From Sinotaia quadrata (lineage: Eukaryota > Mollusca > Gastropoda > Architaenioglossa > Viviparidae): a stretch of DNA of 64,000 nucleotides. Below the pieces are notes generated by a model. It saw nothing but the letters and a program-made list of their open reading frames with translations, ran no database searches and was not told the origin of the DNA. How positions within the stretch are numbered: position 1 is the first letter of the stretch; every line of letters begins with the position of its first letter. The position numbers and the translations under genes are program-made. The DNA is taken from contig CM054179.1 in assembly GCA_028829895.1 (NCBI GenBank), forward strand, positions 39,860,617-39,924,616, written 5' to 3'. Shown here in pieces: positions 1-13,683 of the stretch.

Positions 1-2553
1 TAAGAAAATCAGTTCAGATTTTGTTTGAGAAAGAGACAGTTAAGAATTTGCAGCTACAGTTCAGAATTTGTTGGAGAAATGAATAGTTGAGAATTTATAG
101 TCGCAGTTTAGAATTTGTGAGAAAACAAGAAACTAAGATTTTAACTCTTAAGAAAGAGTCAAGTTTAGATTTTGTAGTGGAGACTTTGCTTTGAGAAAGA
201 AACAGTCTGTTTTGTGAATTTATTCTCTGGGAGAATGTAGTGTGTTTTTCAACACCAGAAGACAGACATTTGGAGGGAAATAGAAAGGGAGTAAATGGAT
301 TTATTTCCTTGTGTGTCTTTTTTTTGTTGCCTTATTGAGTGCCCCATGAAGTTAGGATGGTAAAGTAACTGGGACAATTCAATGCAGTGGAAGTTCGCTG
401 GGATTCAAACTCCCGCCATTTTTAGTGAGCCACGCGGCCCACCTATGGTGAGAGATGAACCAGTTGCAAGGACAGTTGTCCAGGCATGCTTCAATCCATG
501 CAGACATATTGGTGGAGGTGTGACATCATGGCGTGAGGACACCTCACTGACGGCAAGGGGTGACATTGATTTGTCACTGATGGTGGAGGCTGAGATCCCA
601 TATGACTTGGATCTATGGACAGGCAGTCAGCTTTTAGATCATGCAGAGTGCTGATCATGTGACACAAGGAGGCTGTCGGGGGGAAGGTCAGATACAACTG
701 ACCCATGAGAGGAAATTGTTTTGACGATGTATACTTCATTTGTGTTTTCTTCCATTTTTCTGCACAAACATTTGTAACATTGTTCGTGCCACTGTTCCTA
801 TCACCATTTTGTATTGTCATTGAAGTCATCCTACTTGAATTTTTGATTGGTGTAGAAAATAAAAACTGAAAGTAAGTTAATCCAATATATTGTAGAAAAA
901 ATCCTCATGGCACTTAAATTTTATTATAAATATGTAAGGCTAGTTTAGTAGTTAAGGATTTGAAAATTAATTATTCATTCATGCTCAACTATGGAGGAGC
1001 TAGTCAGCTACAGGACTTTGTTGACATTTATTAAATAATCTTGCATTTACTGATATAAGCAGTTGATAGTGGAAGTTATCGCATTATCGTGTATTCTGAA
1101 CTTGTTATTTTTAATTGTCATTCATTGCTTAGAAGTTATCCATGTTTATGATGGATGATTTACAACTTCCATACGAGAGAGACCCCATAAGATAATAAAT
1201 TTTATTCACACTTATCAGAAGATAAATTTGTTTAATTTTGTCCTTGTCCTATATCATCCTGTATTGTTTACATTTTCTTTTCATTGAAATTGCATTCTCA
1301 CTGCAAACTCATCAATAAAACGTTACCCTGCACTCATAATAAAAAAAGGCCAGAAAAACATCTTTGGTATGTATGTGTGTGGAATCCTGTGATGGTCATC
1401 CTAATAGTTCCTACGTTTGTATTGACAATTCACAAAAGCCGCCAAGCCTTTGGTTCGCCGGGCTTCGCTTTCTTGCCTTTATGTGTAAATATACTAATGC
1501 TTATCAGTATTTGATGATATTGTATGATGAGTAAATTGTTAAACAACTGTGTGTACTTAGTGCATATTTTCTGTTTTAAAAAATAATTCCTGGGAATTCT
1601 CAGCATCAAGAAATTTGTGGTTGTACATCTCCACATCCATGGTTCATAAAAATTTCCTTGAAATAAAAAAAATTTGAAAGTCCTCTGTCGAAAACAAAAA
1701 AAACCTTCTATTTGATAGCTTGTTATTTGGCTTAGATACACAAATAATAATTTCATCAGTGGTAAACTGCCAATGGCACTAAATTGGCCATTAAACTGCC
1801 AGCATTTTTTTATTGATACCAAGATGGTCATATTAGTATAGACATACAATAATTTTAATCTGAAAGGATTAAAAAAACTAAAAAGGAACATGTTTTTGTT
1901 TTTTTAAAAGCATTACTGTGATCATAAGCTTTTTTTGAATAAAAGATGTTTTTTTTAAAATTTTTATTTATGATAACATCTCACTTTTGAAAATCCTGCA
2001 TTTAATTACTTTTGTGAAATAGAAGTGTATATATATATATATATATACTTTTGTGAAACTATCTATCTATATATCTTGTCTGTCTGTCTGTCTATTTTTA
2101 GATGAATGCAAAATTGTTTGTACTTGTTGAAGACAATGAAAAAAATTTTTTCTCAACAGCTCTCCTCTCTCTTTATTTTTTGTATAGATTTAAAAGTATT
2201 TGTATTTGATGAATACACAGGCTTGTCTACATTTATCTGTAAATTTTATAATTTTTTCTATTAAAAAAAGATTAATTGTCTTCATAAAACAAAGCAAGGA
2301 ACCTTTATAATTTAACTAAATTTCACTTTTCTTAGAATTCTTAAGAACATTTCCCAGAAAATCTGGAAAGCACTTGTACCTTCATTGTATATTATTATAA
2401 TTATGATTATTATAGAGGACATTTTAGTAAATGTTATAAATATATATTAATGTATCCCATTCTTCTGACAGGAATTTGCACTGTAGAATTGTTACATATA
2501 TGTTAATGACAGGGAATTATGCTTACTGTACATTTGAAATATATTTGTGGCAG
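1..2553. other. Partial GPD1 intron (left edge)
   Basis: No GPD1 exon is recognisable upstream of 2554, so the preceding exon is outside the window. The region is AT-rich, with a short direct-repeat series of 'cagtt..agaatttg' type at 1-200, a TA microsatellite near 2027-2047 and a GTCT tract near 2077-2094. The only longer reading frame (382-654) resembles nothing I recognise. Confidence 0.6.
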
Positions 2554-2692
2554 GGATTTGCAATTACAGATGAAGGTATCAAGTTAATATCTGATATCAT
2601 ATCTGAGACACTGGGCCTTGAATGTGCAGTGATGATGGGTGCAAACCTGGCTGGAGAAGTTGCCAATGAAATGTTTTGCGAGTCCACCATTG
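2554..2692 (+). CDS. GPD1: GPD1 exon A (human residue 121 onward)
   Basis: Acceptor ...TGGCAG, donor GTAAGT at 2693. It starts in phase 0 and ends after one base of a Gly codon. It encodes [11 protein letters not shown]...[12 protein letters not shown]...ESTIG, the segment after catalytic K120, which would be the end of the missing upstream exon. Confidence 0.94.
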
Positions 2693-5600
2693 GTAAGTCT
2701 TTGATTCTAAGAGATATGGAAAATGAAACAATGCGAAGTCTTTATTTTCTAAATCTAGTGTTATAGGATTTAATGCTTAAAAACTGTTGATAGGATTTAA
2801 TGTTTAAAAACTGATTGCTAATCATAAAAGATTGCTAATCATAAAAGACATCCCTGGCAATGTTAAGAAAATCTAAGTCAAGAAAATACATGAATGATAA
2901 TAGTGTTTCATCTCATTGTGCATCTTTTGCTGGAAGGTGGGCAAGATGATTCTCCACCACCCTGGGCTATCCTGTAACTTTAGACTAACCCCAAAACACA
3001 CTGGGTGGCCAAACGTGTTGGAAAGAAGGAAGATAGATAGTGTAGAATTGAAGAGTGATAGTCGAGAATCAAGCTCCAAGCTCTTTGATATGTACAGCCA
3101 GATATTTTAATTAAACAAAGATGACATACAGTATTAACACATAAGTGAGCCATGCTAGGAGGTCTAAGTATCAGTAGTAAAATAAATTTAAAAGGAGAAA
3201 TAAGACAGGATTGTGGTTACATATCATGAATAGTTCGATGTTTATAATTAGTGTTTATATGTGTGTAACATTCATAATCATGACCATATAGTGTAGTAAG
3301 AGATAGTTTGCTTGAGGCCTATGACACTATTGTGGTTATTTGAGTTAAGTTCACATGATCGATATTATGAGAGAAGCTGTACGGCTGTTGATTTTATGGC
3401 CCAATTTCTCAGGATGCACCTGACATTGATGTCTAGGGTCCTAGTGAGTTGCTGCAGTAGTGGTCACTTGAGCCGTGGTCTCCATCATTTGGTTCATTCT
3501 GCTCTGGCGTTTCTTTGCAGTTCAGCACTGGTCGATAGTCAGCGTTGGAAATAAGGTGCTGATATGCCAAAAGCACATGGACTTTATCCACATGTATTCT
3601 CTGACAGAACACTCTTACATACATGGTCATCATACAGTCTGATATCCTAAGTGGAATGCATGGCAATATGAAAATATGGTTAAGTCTAAAGATAAAATAA
3701 GTAAAACCAAGTACCTTTGGCAGTATAACATACAGCGGATGGGTTCCTGCTGCGTCAGTAACTAGCAGTAAGGGTGGTAGCTGATATTCAGTATGATTTT
3801 AGCTAATTAATGCCAGGTGAGTCAAGCACATGTTACCACAAAGTTCGTTATGTTGGTCTGCTGGCAAACGGATAAATTTGACTACCTAGACAACCTAGCT
3901 TCATTTGAATATTTACACCAGTTTATGCTTAGTATCATCTGGAATTTTCTTGGAGCTGGAGTGAACAGCATTATGTGAATATTTATATTAATTTATGCTT
4001 TGTATCAGCAAGAATATTTTTTTTAGCTTTAGTAAAAGTGTTGTGGGAATGTGATCATGAAAACCATCTAATTGTGGTTTTGAAGAATGTTGCTTGTACA
4101 TTTTGCAATATTTGAAATTTTTCATATTTCTTTATAACTATTTACATAATGAAATGTGCCTTAAAGACCAATGAAATGGAATCTAGGGCAAACAGTTTGT
4201 GAACAAGATTTGTCCCGTTACTAAGACACACAAGCTGAAGTGACATCGTCGTAAATGGAGGTCAAATGGCTGCCACTGTAATTTTCTCTGGTATACTGCA
4301 TGACTTTTATCTTATTCATGCTGAATGAATGGATTTAAAACTTATTCAGTTTTCATCACACACTGATTATTTACAACAACTATAACTGTAATGACTTGAT
4401 TGTATGTAAAATTACAAATTAATGTCAATGATCAAATGATAAAACTATAACTATGTAAGTGTAATTCTGATTTTAAACTGGTTAAGTCTAACTTTTGGCA
4501 CCTCAAAGTCTGACATTGCTAAACTGTCCTGAAAAGACTGTCTGCTTTGCACTTCTTGGAAGTGCACGCTACACTACTGTCTGTGCTGTCAGATGAAAGT
4601 TTTCTCTGCAGCTTTGTAATCCACTTTTTTAGTAATTTGTGATTTTTAGGAAATGTTGAAAAAAAGAAAATGAATGTTTTTGGTTTGTTCACTGTTTGTG
4701 CAGCCTATGCACTGCAATATTTAACCATGTTTTAATTTTTCAAACCACACGTTTAACGCAAGAGAGTGTCAGACAGCGCATGCAGATTGTTGTTCCCATT
4801 CATGACGTCAAATGTTATATTGCTATGGTGAGAAGTCAGTCTTGCAAATGAACGAGAGCTCTGATTTCTTTAAGAAATATTTACTTTCAATACCTCAATA
4901 AATGTTTTTATATAAATCTCTGAAAGTTTAAATTTTGCTGTCTTGATTCTAAGAATGGGAATTATTTATTTCATACAGATTTATTCTTATCTAGTACATT
5001 TCACTTGGTCCTTAAATCAGATTGATCAGAATACTAATTGAAAAGAGTTTTGTACTATAATATTAGAATTTGAAAGTATAATTTAATTGGAATGAAAACA
5101 TTGCATTTTAAAGCAGCATAGTTCTTTACAGTGATTTGATCTTTTGTTTTTAAAAATCTGTAATTGTAAAGTAAGTGATTATTGATAATAGTGTTGGCTA
5201 GAATTGAATTATCATTTAACAGCTATAGGACGGCAAGGCTAGGAGAAATGATTTTAATAATATGCATCATCACTCAAGATGATTTTGTATGTTTAATCTT
5301 ATCTTAAGCACAAAAAAATTTATTTCTCTCTTCTATTCTGTCACTAAATATTTTCTGCATTATTGCAATGAACCACTATTTGATCTTCTAATTGTAGGAA
5401 GAAAGAAGGCTAGTATCTATCACCTTAATTCGTTTGTTTTCTTAAAACATTCATTTGCTTCCCAACAATTTTGATGTTATTACAAAGTCAGATAATGGCT
5501 ATTTTTTCTTCATAGTGTATTATATTCATATCGTCACATATGAGTGAGTTCAAGATGAACAGGACTGAGATCACCTCAAATTACTGAATGCTTGTATTGA

Positions 5601-8600
5601 ATAGACCTCTCAGCAAAAATTAAAAAAAGGGAAAGACAATAAATTTTATTAATAATAGAATATATATTATATCCTTAATCAGGAAAGGTTGCCTGCTAAT
5701 TTGCAATGAAAATTTTTTTAAGCTTCTTTGCTTTTGACAATAGGATCAGCTTCTTTGTCATTAATCTCACTATATTTATGCACAGTAAAACCCTGCTATA
5801 ATGTGATAATTGGGGTCTAAAAGTTTTTATCACAATAAATTGAAATTGTGTTTTAACAGATTACTAAAAAAATTACTATTTCAAGCTGTCAATTTAAAAC
5901 AAATTCTCAAACTACATGCCTAAAAACAGAATTCAATAATTTTAATGTAATAATGAAAGGGAGTTAATGCTGTTTCCTAACCTTATTACTGTGCTCTTGA
6001 AAGAATTGTGGTAATCTGATACAAGCATGTATGTTTTTGGCAATTTTTGACTTGGGAAATATATATTTAAACAAAGATAGGTTTGAAAAGCAATTTTATT
6101 TGCTTAACAAACACAGGTTTTATTAATAAGAAAACATATTCTGTGTAAAAGAAGTTATAAAACTATGCAAAATGTATTCAAAATTTATAAAAAGTCTCAA
6201 AACTGAAGAAAATATATAAATAAAATAATCATTGAATTCTTGTGCTGTGTCCTGCCTAAATCTATATATTGTGGAAGAAACCCCTCAAATTATTATAAAC
6301 GATGTTTATCAGTTTGTCTTTTCCTATCTTAGCAACACGGTGATATCATAGTCCATGAAATTAACATGTGCAATGGAATTGATAGCTGTGATTATCTTGA
6401 AAATTGTTATTTATAGCATTGTCACAGGAAACGAGGAACAGAAATTATATTTTATTTCATTTTAAAAAACCGCTAACAAAACTAGTTGAAGTAACCCGAG
6501 TTTTGTTATTTTTCATATGTATCATGTGTAACTTCCAGTAACTGAGAATCTCTAAGATCTCTTTAGTTAGACAGACGTTCGTGACACAGTGTGTGTTATT
6601 ATATCATATTGAATATATATATTAGTTTGTGAAGGATATGTATATTGAACAATTGGGACAATTACGCATGACTGGTCACATGTTGTTTACAAGAGAAAAA
6701 CCCAGTGCGCATTAGAAATGACCACAGAAAAACGTGCGGCACAGTCAGAACTAAATATCCAAGGGCAAATCGAGTCATAAGGCACAGCTTCTGGAAATTT
6801 TTGGAAACCTTCAGTGAAGCTATATAAGAGGCAAAAGGAAGATTTTACTCTCAATGTTGAAAACGTCGATTCGTCTGAAGCCAGTCTAACTTCACGTATG
6901 AATTATCTCATGTACAGAGATTTCATAAAGGAAAGCTGCAGAAATCTCTTTCCATCCGTTTTCCATCCGTCTGATGCCATATATTGAGTAACGAGGCAAA
7001 ATTACTTCAGTATAATTTTTGGCAAAGTGGGGAGTTCACTGTCAAGAAAAACCGATGTATGCGACGCTGGTTGTATGCAGTTAACGACACGAGGGACCAA
7101 TTTTGTTCTCCCCCCTGTCTGAGTTTGTTTGGCAGTCTATTCCGCAGTTGAGAGGCTAGCACCGAGATAGTCTAACAGATATCCGGATTTCTACACTCAA
7201 TGTAATGCGATGACACATCCCACTGGACGACTTCATCCGATAATGCTAAACGTCGTTGGGGTGTCCGTTTCCACGACAACCAAGAAACAACGACAGTTAT
7301 CGAGGCTGACAACAGTCAGCTAAATATCAGATTTCTCCGCAGTGATAATCTGAAAGTGGTGCCTAGATTCTGCAGAATCTTCACCTGTAATGCGACGCCG
7401 CAATTGCGTCGTGTCTTCACTTTGAAGTGCCCCTTATAAGTGACGTGTGAGATTACGTCATCTCCTTGGAACTCTGATATTAATAGTGAGTAATAATTAG
7501 CACGGCTAACGCGCACATACTTAACTCTAGGACTCTAAGAATATGAACACTATTATATCATTTGTGAAATACGAACTTTAATGTTAAAATTAATGCTTAT
7601 TTTATATGTGAACTATTGTTAAAGCGGCCCCATTTGCCGCATAAGAATTGTGTAATTAATCTTTATTTTATATTTTGAATTTCATCATTTTCATCCCCCC
7701 TTATTTCCCACAGAGTGTATGACATTGGAAAGTTGAATGTATGATTAATCACTGTGCGAAAGAGTAGTGCCCCCTTTTAAATCAGGAAATAAATAACCTG
7801 ATTTAACCATTTTTCAACTCTCTTGTTATTCATAGTTTTTTGAGAGGGACGAAAGAATTTGTATTAGTATTGTTTTGTATCGTTCGTCTGTTCGTCCATT
7901 TATTCACATTCATGATACTCACTCACAACACACACCGCCAATAAAACGTTCCTTGGCATGACATAATAAAACTGGGCCCCACCCAAACATCAATGGTGTA
8001 TGTCATGTGTGTCTATGTAACAACCTGACACGACGTAGTACTGGCATATGTCATACGGGCTTTTCTTGGAGGTGCACCGGAGCAGGCCAAAAATAGACTT
8101 CACCCCTTGCATCTCTAACTTCAGCTCGGGTCGGCTTGTAACGAGCCTCCAAATTTTGTGACAAGCATGATCTGAGAAAAAAAATGGGGGAGGCAATTTA
8201 TGATAGCATTATATCCAAATTATTATTAACACATGATACTTAACAATAGAAAGATGAAAACTGGAAAAAATGACACATTCACAGTAGTTTTTATGTTTGA
8301 ACCAAATGAAAAATCTTTTATAGAAGGTGCTTTGAATGCAGCATTACTTGGACGAAATGGGACTTTAAGATTGTGGGATCTCAACTATTGAGACTATTTT
8401 ATTATTATTATTATTCGTTGTTATTATTTTCAGATTGATTCATTTTTGTCCTTTGTGTATTGTTACAGGCAGCCAAAGTGTAAAGACAGGTCAGATGCTA
8501 AAGGAGCTCTTCGAGACTCCTTATTTTCGCTGTGCTGTAGTAAGTGATACACAGACTGTGGAATCATGTGGAGCTTTGAAGGTACAACAAAAGAAGTCTG

Positions 8601-11600
8601 AAATATAACACTTCTTTACATTGGTAGCATTTGTTACTCTTAAAACCAAGACTCAGTTTTAGTGGTGGTGGGGTCACATCATATGTTTGTCATCATTGAA
8701 TAATTGTCTTTTTCAGTTCAATATATCTTCATCTGTACATTATAATGTCATTAAAAATTCATTGTGTGGGTGTTAGTAAAATTGGAATCATGATTCAGAT
8801 TTGCAGACAATGAAAGTGGGGTACAGATCTCTTGATTAGGCAGCTAGCTTGATTTCTTCACCCTTAAACAAGTGAAAATAAGCATGCATATCTGTTTTAC
8901 CTTGAATATGGCTGAATAGTTGAACTGCACTTTTGTTATTGATTAGTCAGTGTGTGAGTTAGCTTCATTGAGGAATGTGTGATTAAATATTATTTGTATT
9001 ATGGGCCTCCTCTATAGGTAATGGGACACTAAATATTATTTGTATTATGGGCCTCCTCTATAGGTAATGGTACACTAATTGATTCAAGTTCATATGGGAA
9101 TTTCAGAACCAGGATAAATGTTGAGCAGTTACTATATATTTAAACATAGTTTAAAGAAATGGAAGATAACTCTTCACTTATTCTGCACATTCAAATGCAA
9201 TACACCTTGTCCAACATGAGTCTATCACATGTAAATTTAATTATTTGCATAAAAGTAAATATAGATGCTATTTGTCAAATGTACTGAGGTGGGTTGGTGG
9301 GTTTGGATTGTGGGGTAGGGGATTAAATATATGCAACTCTATCTGTTAAAATCTTAAATTGAGATTTTGAATCTCTTAATTATTGCATTGTTTTTCTTGT
9401 AATGCTACAACACTCAGCTCAAGAATCTCATAATTGATACATTGTTTTTTGCATAGTATTACTGTATTCAGGTTGTAGTTCAGCTCTGTTGACTATTTTT
9501 GTAATTACTTGTAATGCAGGGCATTATCAAAATAATGATGAGAAATTGTAAGGTTATGACAGGTGATGCATAGTTATGTTCAGCAAGTATGGAGAATGGT
9601 GTACTGGGCAAATAAATGTTAAAGAAACCTAGTGTCTATTAGATTAAATGTAGACACTCCAACCATAAAAAAATGCCTGACTAAAATACTATGTAGATTT
9701 TATTTTTACACACACATATTGTTGATAAAGAACATTTATTTGCCCAGCAAACCATTCTTACTGAACCTAACCCTGCATTGGATAAGACGTTTATAGTGCA
9801 TCTTTGCTTGTATGGAACTCTTTCAATTCTAAGTTAGTTTCACAACAAGACTTTGTTGCTTGAGCTTAGAACCATGGGGTTTCTGTGTGCTGTTATTAAA
9901 ATAATATAAGACATATTTCACATGTCATCATTTGAATATACTTAGCATTAGTACCAAAACACTTAATTGCATTTATTATGCTTTGGTCATATCAAGTTTG
10001 TAAGTATATAAATATTTTGTGAAACAATTTCATAATAATATAAAATGCAAAATATGTTTATAATTTAAAAAATATGTGGGTCACATGCACACATGTATTT
10101 GAATCTAGGCTGTCATATAATTGCATAGAACAGAAAATAGTATGTATAATGTGTTTATATATGAACTTGCTTGTAGCTGAATGGAAACTGGATGATTTGT
10201 AATATTAGGTGTAGGTAGAATAGTAAAAATTTAGCATAATAAATTTTCTTGTTTTCTGATTCTAAGTGCAAAAGTTAAGCCATTGAAGCCTTATCCTTTC
10301 CATGCTAGTATATTGATTGACTGTGTTATTTGTGACTGTGGGTATTTTTACCTGTCTTTGGGTTTTATGTCTCTATGCATTGCATTTTATGTTTCAGTGG
10401 ACTATGTATGTTTGGGGTATTTTTGCTGATTGAATATTTGTATCTTTAGGTATTTGTCTGGGGGGTATTTTAATCTATGGGTTTGTGACTGTTTATAATT
10501 GACTTCTTTACCTAGCAAAAGAATCAAAGTCTTATATGTATGCTGACTTGCAGAATGTAGTTGGAATTGGAGCAGGCATTGCGGATGGAATGGGCTATGG
10601 GAACAACACAAAGGCAGCGGTCATACGGCTTGGTCTGATGGAGATGATTAAGTTTTGTGAGGTCTTTATGAAGGGTATGTGTGCTAGAACATTTGTCTAC
10701 TTTTCTATTCAGTAAGCAAATCTGAATTACAAACGTTAATTTTTCACATTTTAACATAATTATTTAATGAAATTGCAGTAGATGTCTGAATAAGCTAGAC
10801 CTTAGGTGGCACAAACAATTGGAAACAGTAATGATTATATCATTATTATTATTAATTTGAATTTACAGTGAGTGTTGTGATTTTATTATTATCTTGTATT
10901 TTAATAAATTGAAAATTGCTTTACAAAAATTAATTTTCATCAGGTGAGAACAAAATTAGGCACTTATACAACTAATTGTGTAGTGTCTTGAAGTGTATTT
11001 AATTTAAAAACAAAAATCCATGTAGACACTTTAATTACAATCATATTATTAATTCAATCTACCTTACTTTTAATAAGTTTTAGAGTGTTAGTAAAATTGT
11101 TCATTATTCTTTCTCCCCTATTTTATAATATATGTGTTATCTTATTCTTGTGGATCCACATTCTTCAAACAGTTTTATATCCATGTCTGAATTAAGCTGT
11201 CGAAAGTCTTGAATAATTTGAAAGATAGAATTATTTACCCTGTTAGCAGATTGTTTCGAAACTTGCTTGCACATAAAACCCAAGTATTATATTTGATACA
11301 ACATAATTTTATTACTTATACACTTCCCCATACAAACAATTCTTCGTGTTTTTTTAGATAAATGCTGCAGTGTTGAGTATAAAAATGCATGTTAGTTTAA
11401 AAATAAATTGTTTTCACTGTAGAAAAATAAAAAAACGTATCACTTGAATTGTGTTCTTAGAAAATTGAAAACCGATAGAATTCTGAGAAATCTGTCATGA
11501 CACTTTAATGTATATTTTGTGTATCAAAAATATTGTGTGTATAAAAATGCATCTTTATTTTAAGATATTCACTGCACAAAGAGGAAAACACCACTTGAAT

Positions 11601-13642
11601 TGTGTTTAAAATTATAGTATTGTTAGAAACATAAAAAGTAATAGAAACACCACTTGAATTATTTTTAAGTTATAATGTAAAAACATAAAAAGTAATAGAA
11701 ACACCACTTAAATTGTATTTAAGTTATAGTGTTATTAGAAACATGAAAAACAATAGAAAACTATTTGAATTGTGTTTAAGTTATAGTTTTGTTAAAAACA
11801 TGAAAACATAACTTTACAAAACTATAGCTTTTTAACTAAAGAATCATTTGTCCAGCAGAAAAAAGTGCTGATATTGCTTTCATCTCGGGCAATATAAAAA
11901 TCTTACCATTTTGGAAACATTTGTGATAGATCTGTAATATTGTCTACATTTTTGTCTCATTTGGCTGGCATATCAGTTTTTCTCTGCTACAACCAGCTAA
12001 TGTCATTACTAAAATACAGGTATATTTAAGAGATTCAGCTCATACTAGAATCAGATGGCAAATTCACTAGTATCGGAATTTATAAAAATTTGCAAGCTGC
12101 TTGGCTCTTGCATACTTTCATTTGATTTGTTTGGTAGTTTTGCAAATAAAAATAAATATCCTTGTTTAGTGTTCTCTTCTTTCTCTTGTTCCCATCTAGA
12201 AATATAGATATATTTCTTGCTGGTTTCTTTGTCAGTATAGTAATTAGTATTTTAAAGAAATAACCTTTTGACTCAGATTTGAAGAACATGTTATAAAATA
12301 AATCTGCATGCCCTATTGAGTTGGATTTCTCTGCTAGAGAAAATTATTTTGAATTTTGAATTGAACATCATAACGGGCAAACGCCCGAAAGCGTCCGTAT
12401 CAACCAGTGCTCTTTTCTTCTCATATCGATCGAGAAATCATGAGAGTTACGGTGTCTACAGGAAGTATGACGTTTGTACAACGATTTTTGTGCCATTTTA
12501 AAACGTTTTCTCCTTGCTTCGTTATTTTTTTCATAAAGTTTTCTTTGTTTTTCGTGTTTGGTGTTTCAAATGGATTTCTTAGAATCGTTGAGCGATTGTG
12601 AGGAGTTTACTGGATTCAATTTATCGGATAATGAGGTAAGAGAAGTTGATTTTTGAATCGGATGATAGGATTAGAAGTGACATTAGTGTCAGTAGCGTGC
12701 ACATGTAGCACATTTCAAATTTTGGAGGAGAGTGCATCAGATTCTGAAAATATCGAAAAGGAGTAGGGGAAGGAGTATCTGGAGACGCACACGGTTGGAA
12801 TAGTAGTATTTTAGCACTGAATATATTGGAATTTATAACAGAAATGGGGCCAAATGTGACTGTAACTAATGATAGTACTCAGCTGGCTTTCTTCTACCAG
12901 TTTTTCAAAGAAGAAACATTTGACAAGATAGCAGAATAAATGAATAAGTATGCATGTCCGAAAATCGCGGATAAACAAAATGGCGATTCAGGTTGGAAGG
13001 AAACTAATGCCACTGAAATTAAGGCATATTTTGGACTTATGATTTTGATAAGAATTCACAACCTGCCGAAAAAAGAGATGTATTGGTCATCTGATGACAG
13101 ATTAGTGTTCCTGGCATCAACAATGTATGTGTACATAGTGTTTGTAGCGGACAATAACTGGACAATATTTTTTTTGTGTAAATACATATTTTCATGCAAG
13201 AAATCAAATTTAACACCTGAAAGTATACTTCAAATAAGGATATTAATAATGCTGCTTTCATTTCCTTTCATTTTGCATTTTATTTCATTGAAATATATGC
13301 ACTAATCCCTAAGATATGATATTTTACTAACGTAACCCTAAATCTCACTGAAATCCTGAAAATTCTTGCCTGCACAGAGATAAAAAAAAGGAAAACACTC
13401 CACCTAGTAAAGAGCTAGAGTATTAAAAATTAAATTTCAAACAGGGGTTTGCAATTAAATTATACAGGTATCATGTAAAATTGTATTTCTTGTATCTATT
13501 CTGAACAGGGACCAAAAGAGAAACATTTTTTGAGAGCTGTGGGGTTTCAGATTTGGTTGCAACATGTTATGGTGGTAGAAACCGCATGTTAGGAGAAGCT
13601 GTTGTTAAGTCAGAAAAGGTAAATTTAATCCTTATTGGGATT

Positions 13643-13683
<41 letters not shown>

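Noticed and set aside
382..654. 90-codon frame at the left edge
   Set aside because: No similarity I recognise, no splice or promoter context; it does not match the missing GPD1 N-terminal exons.
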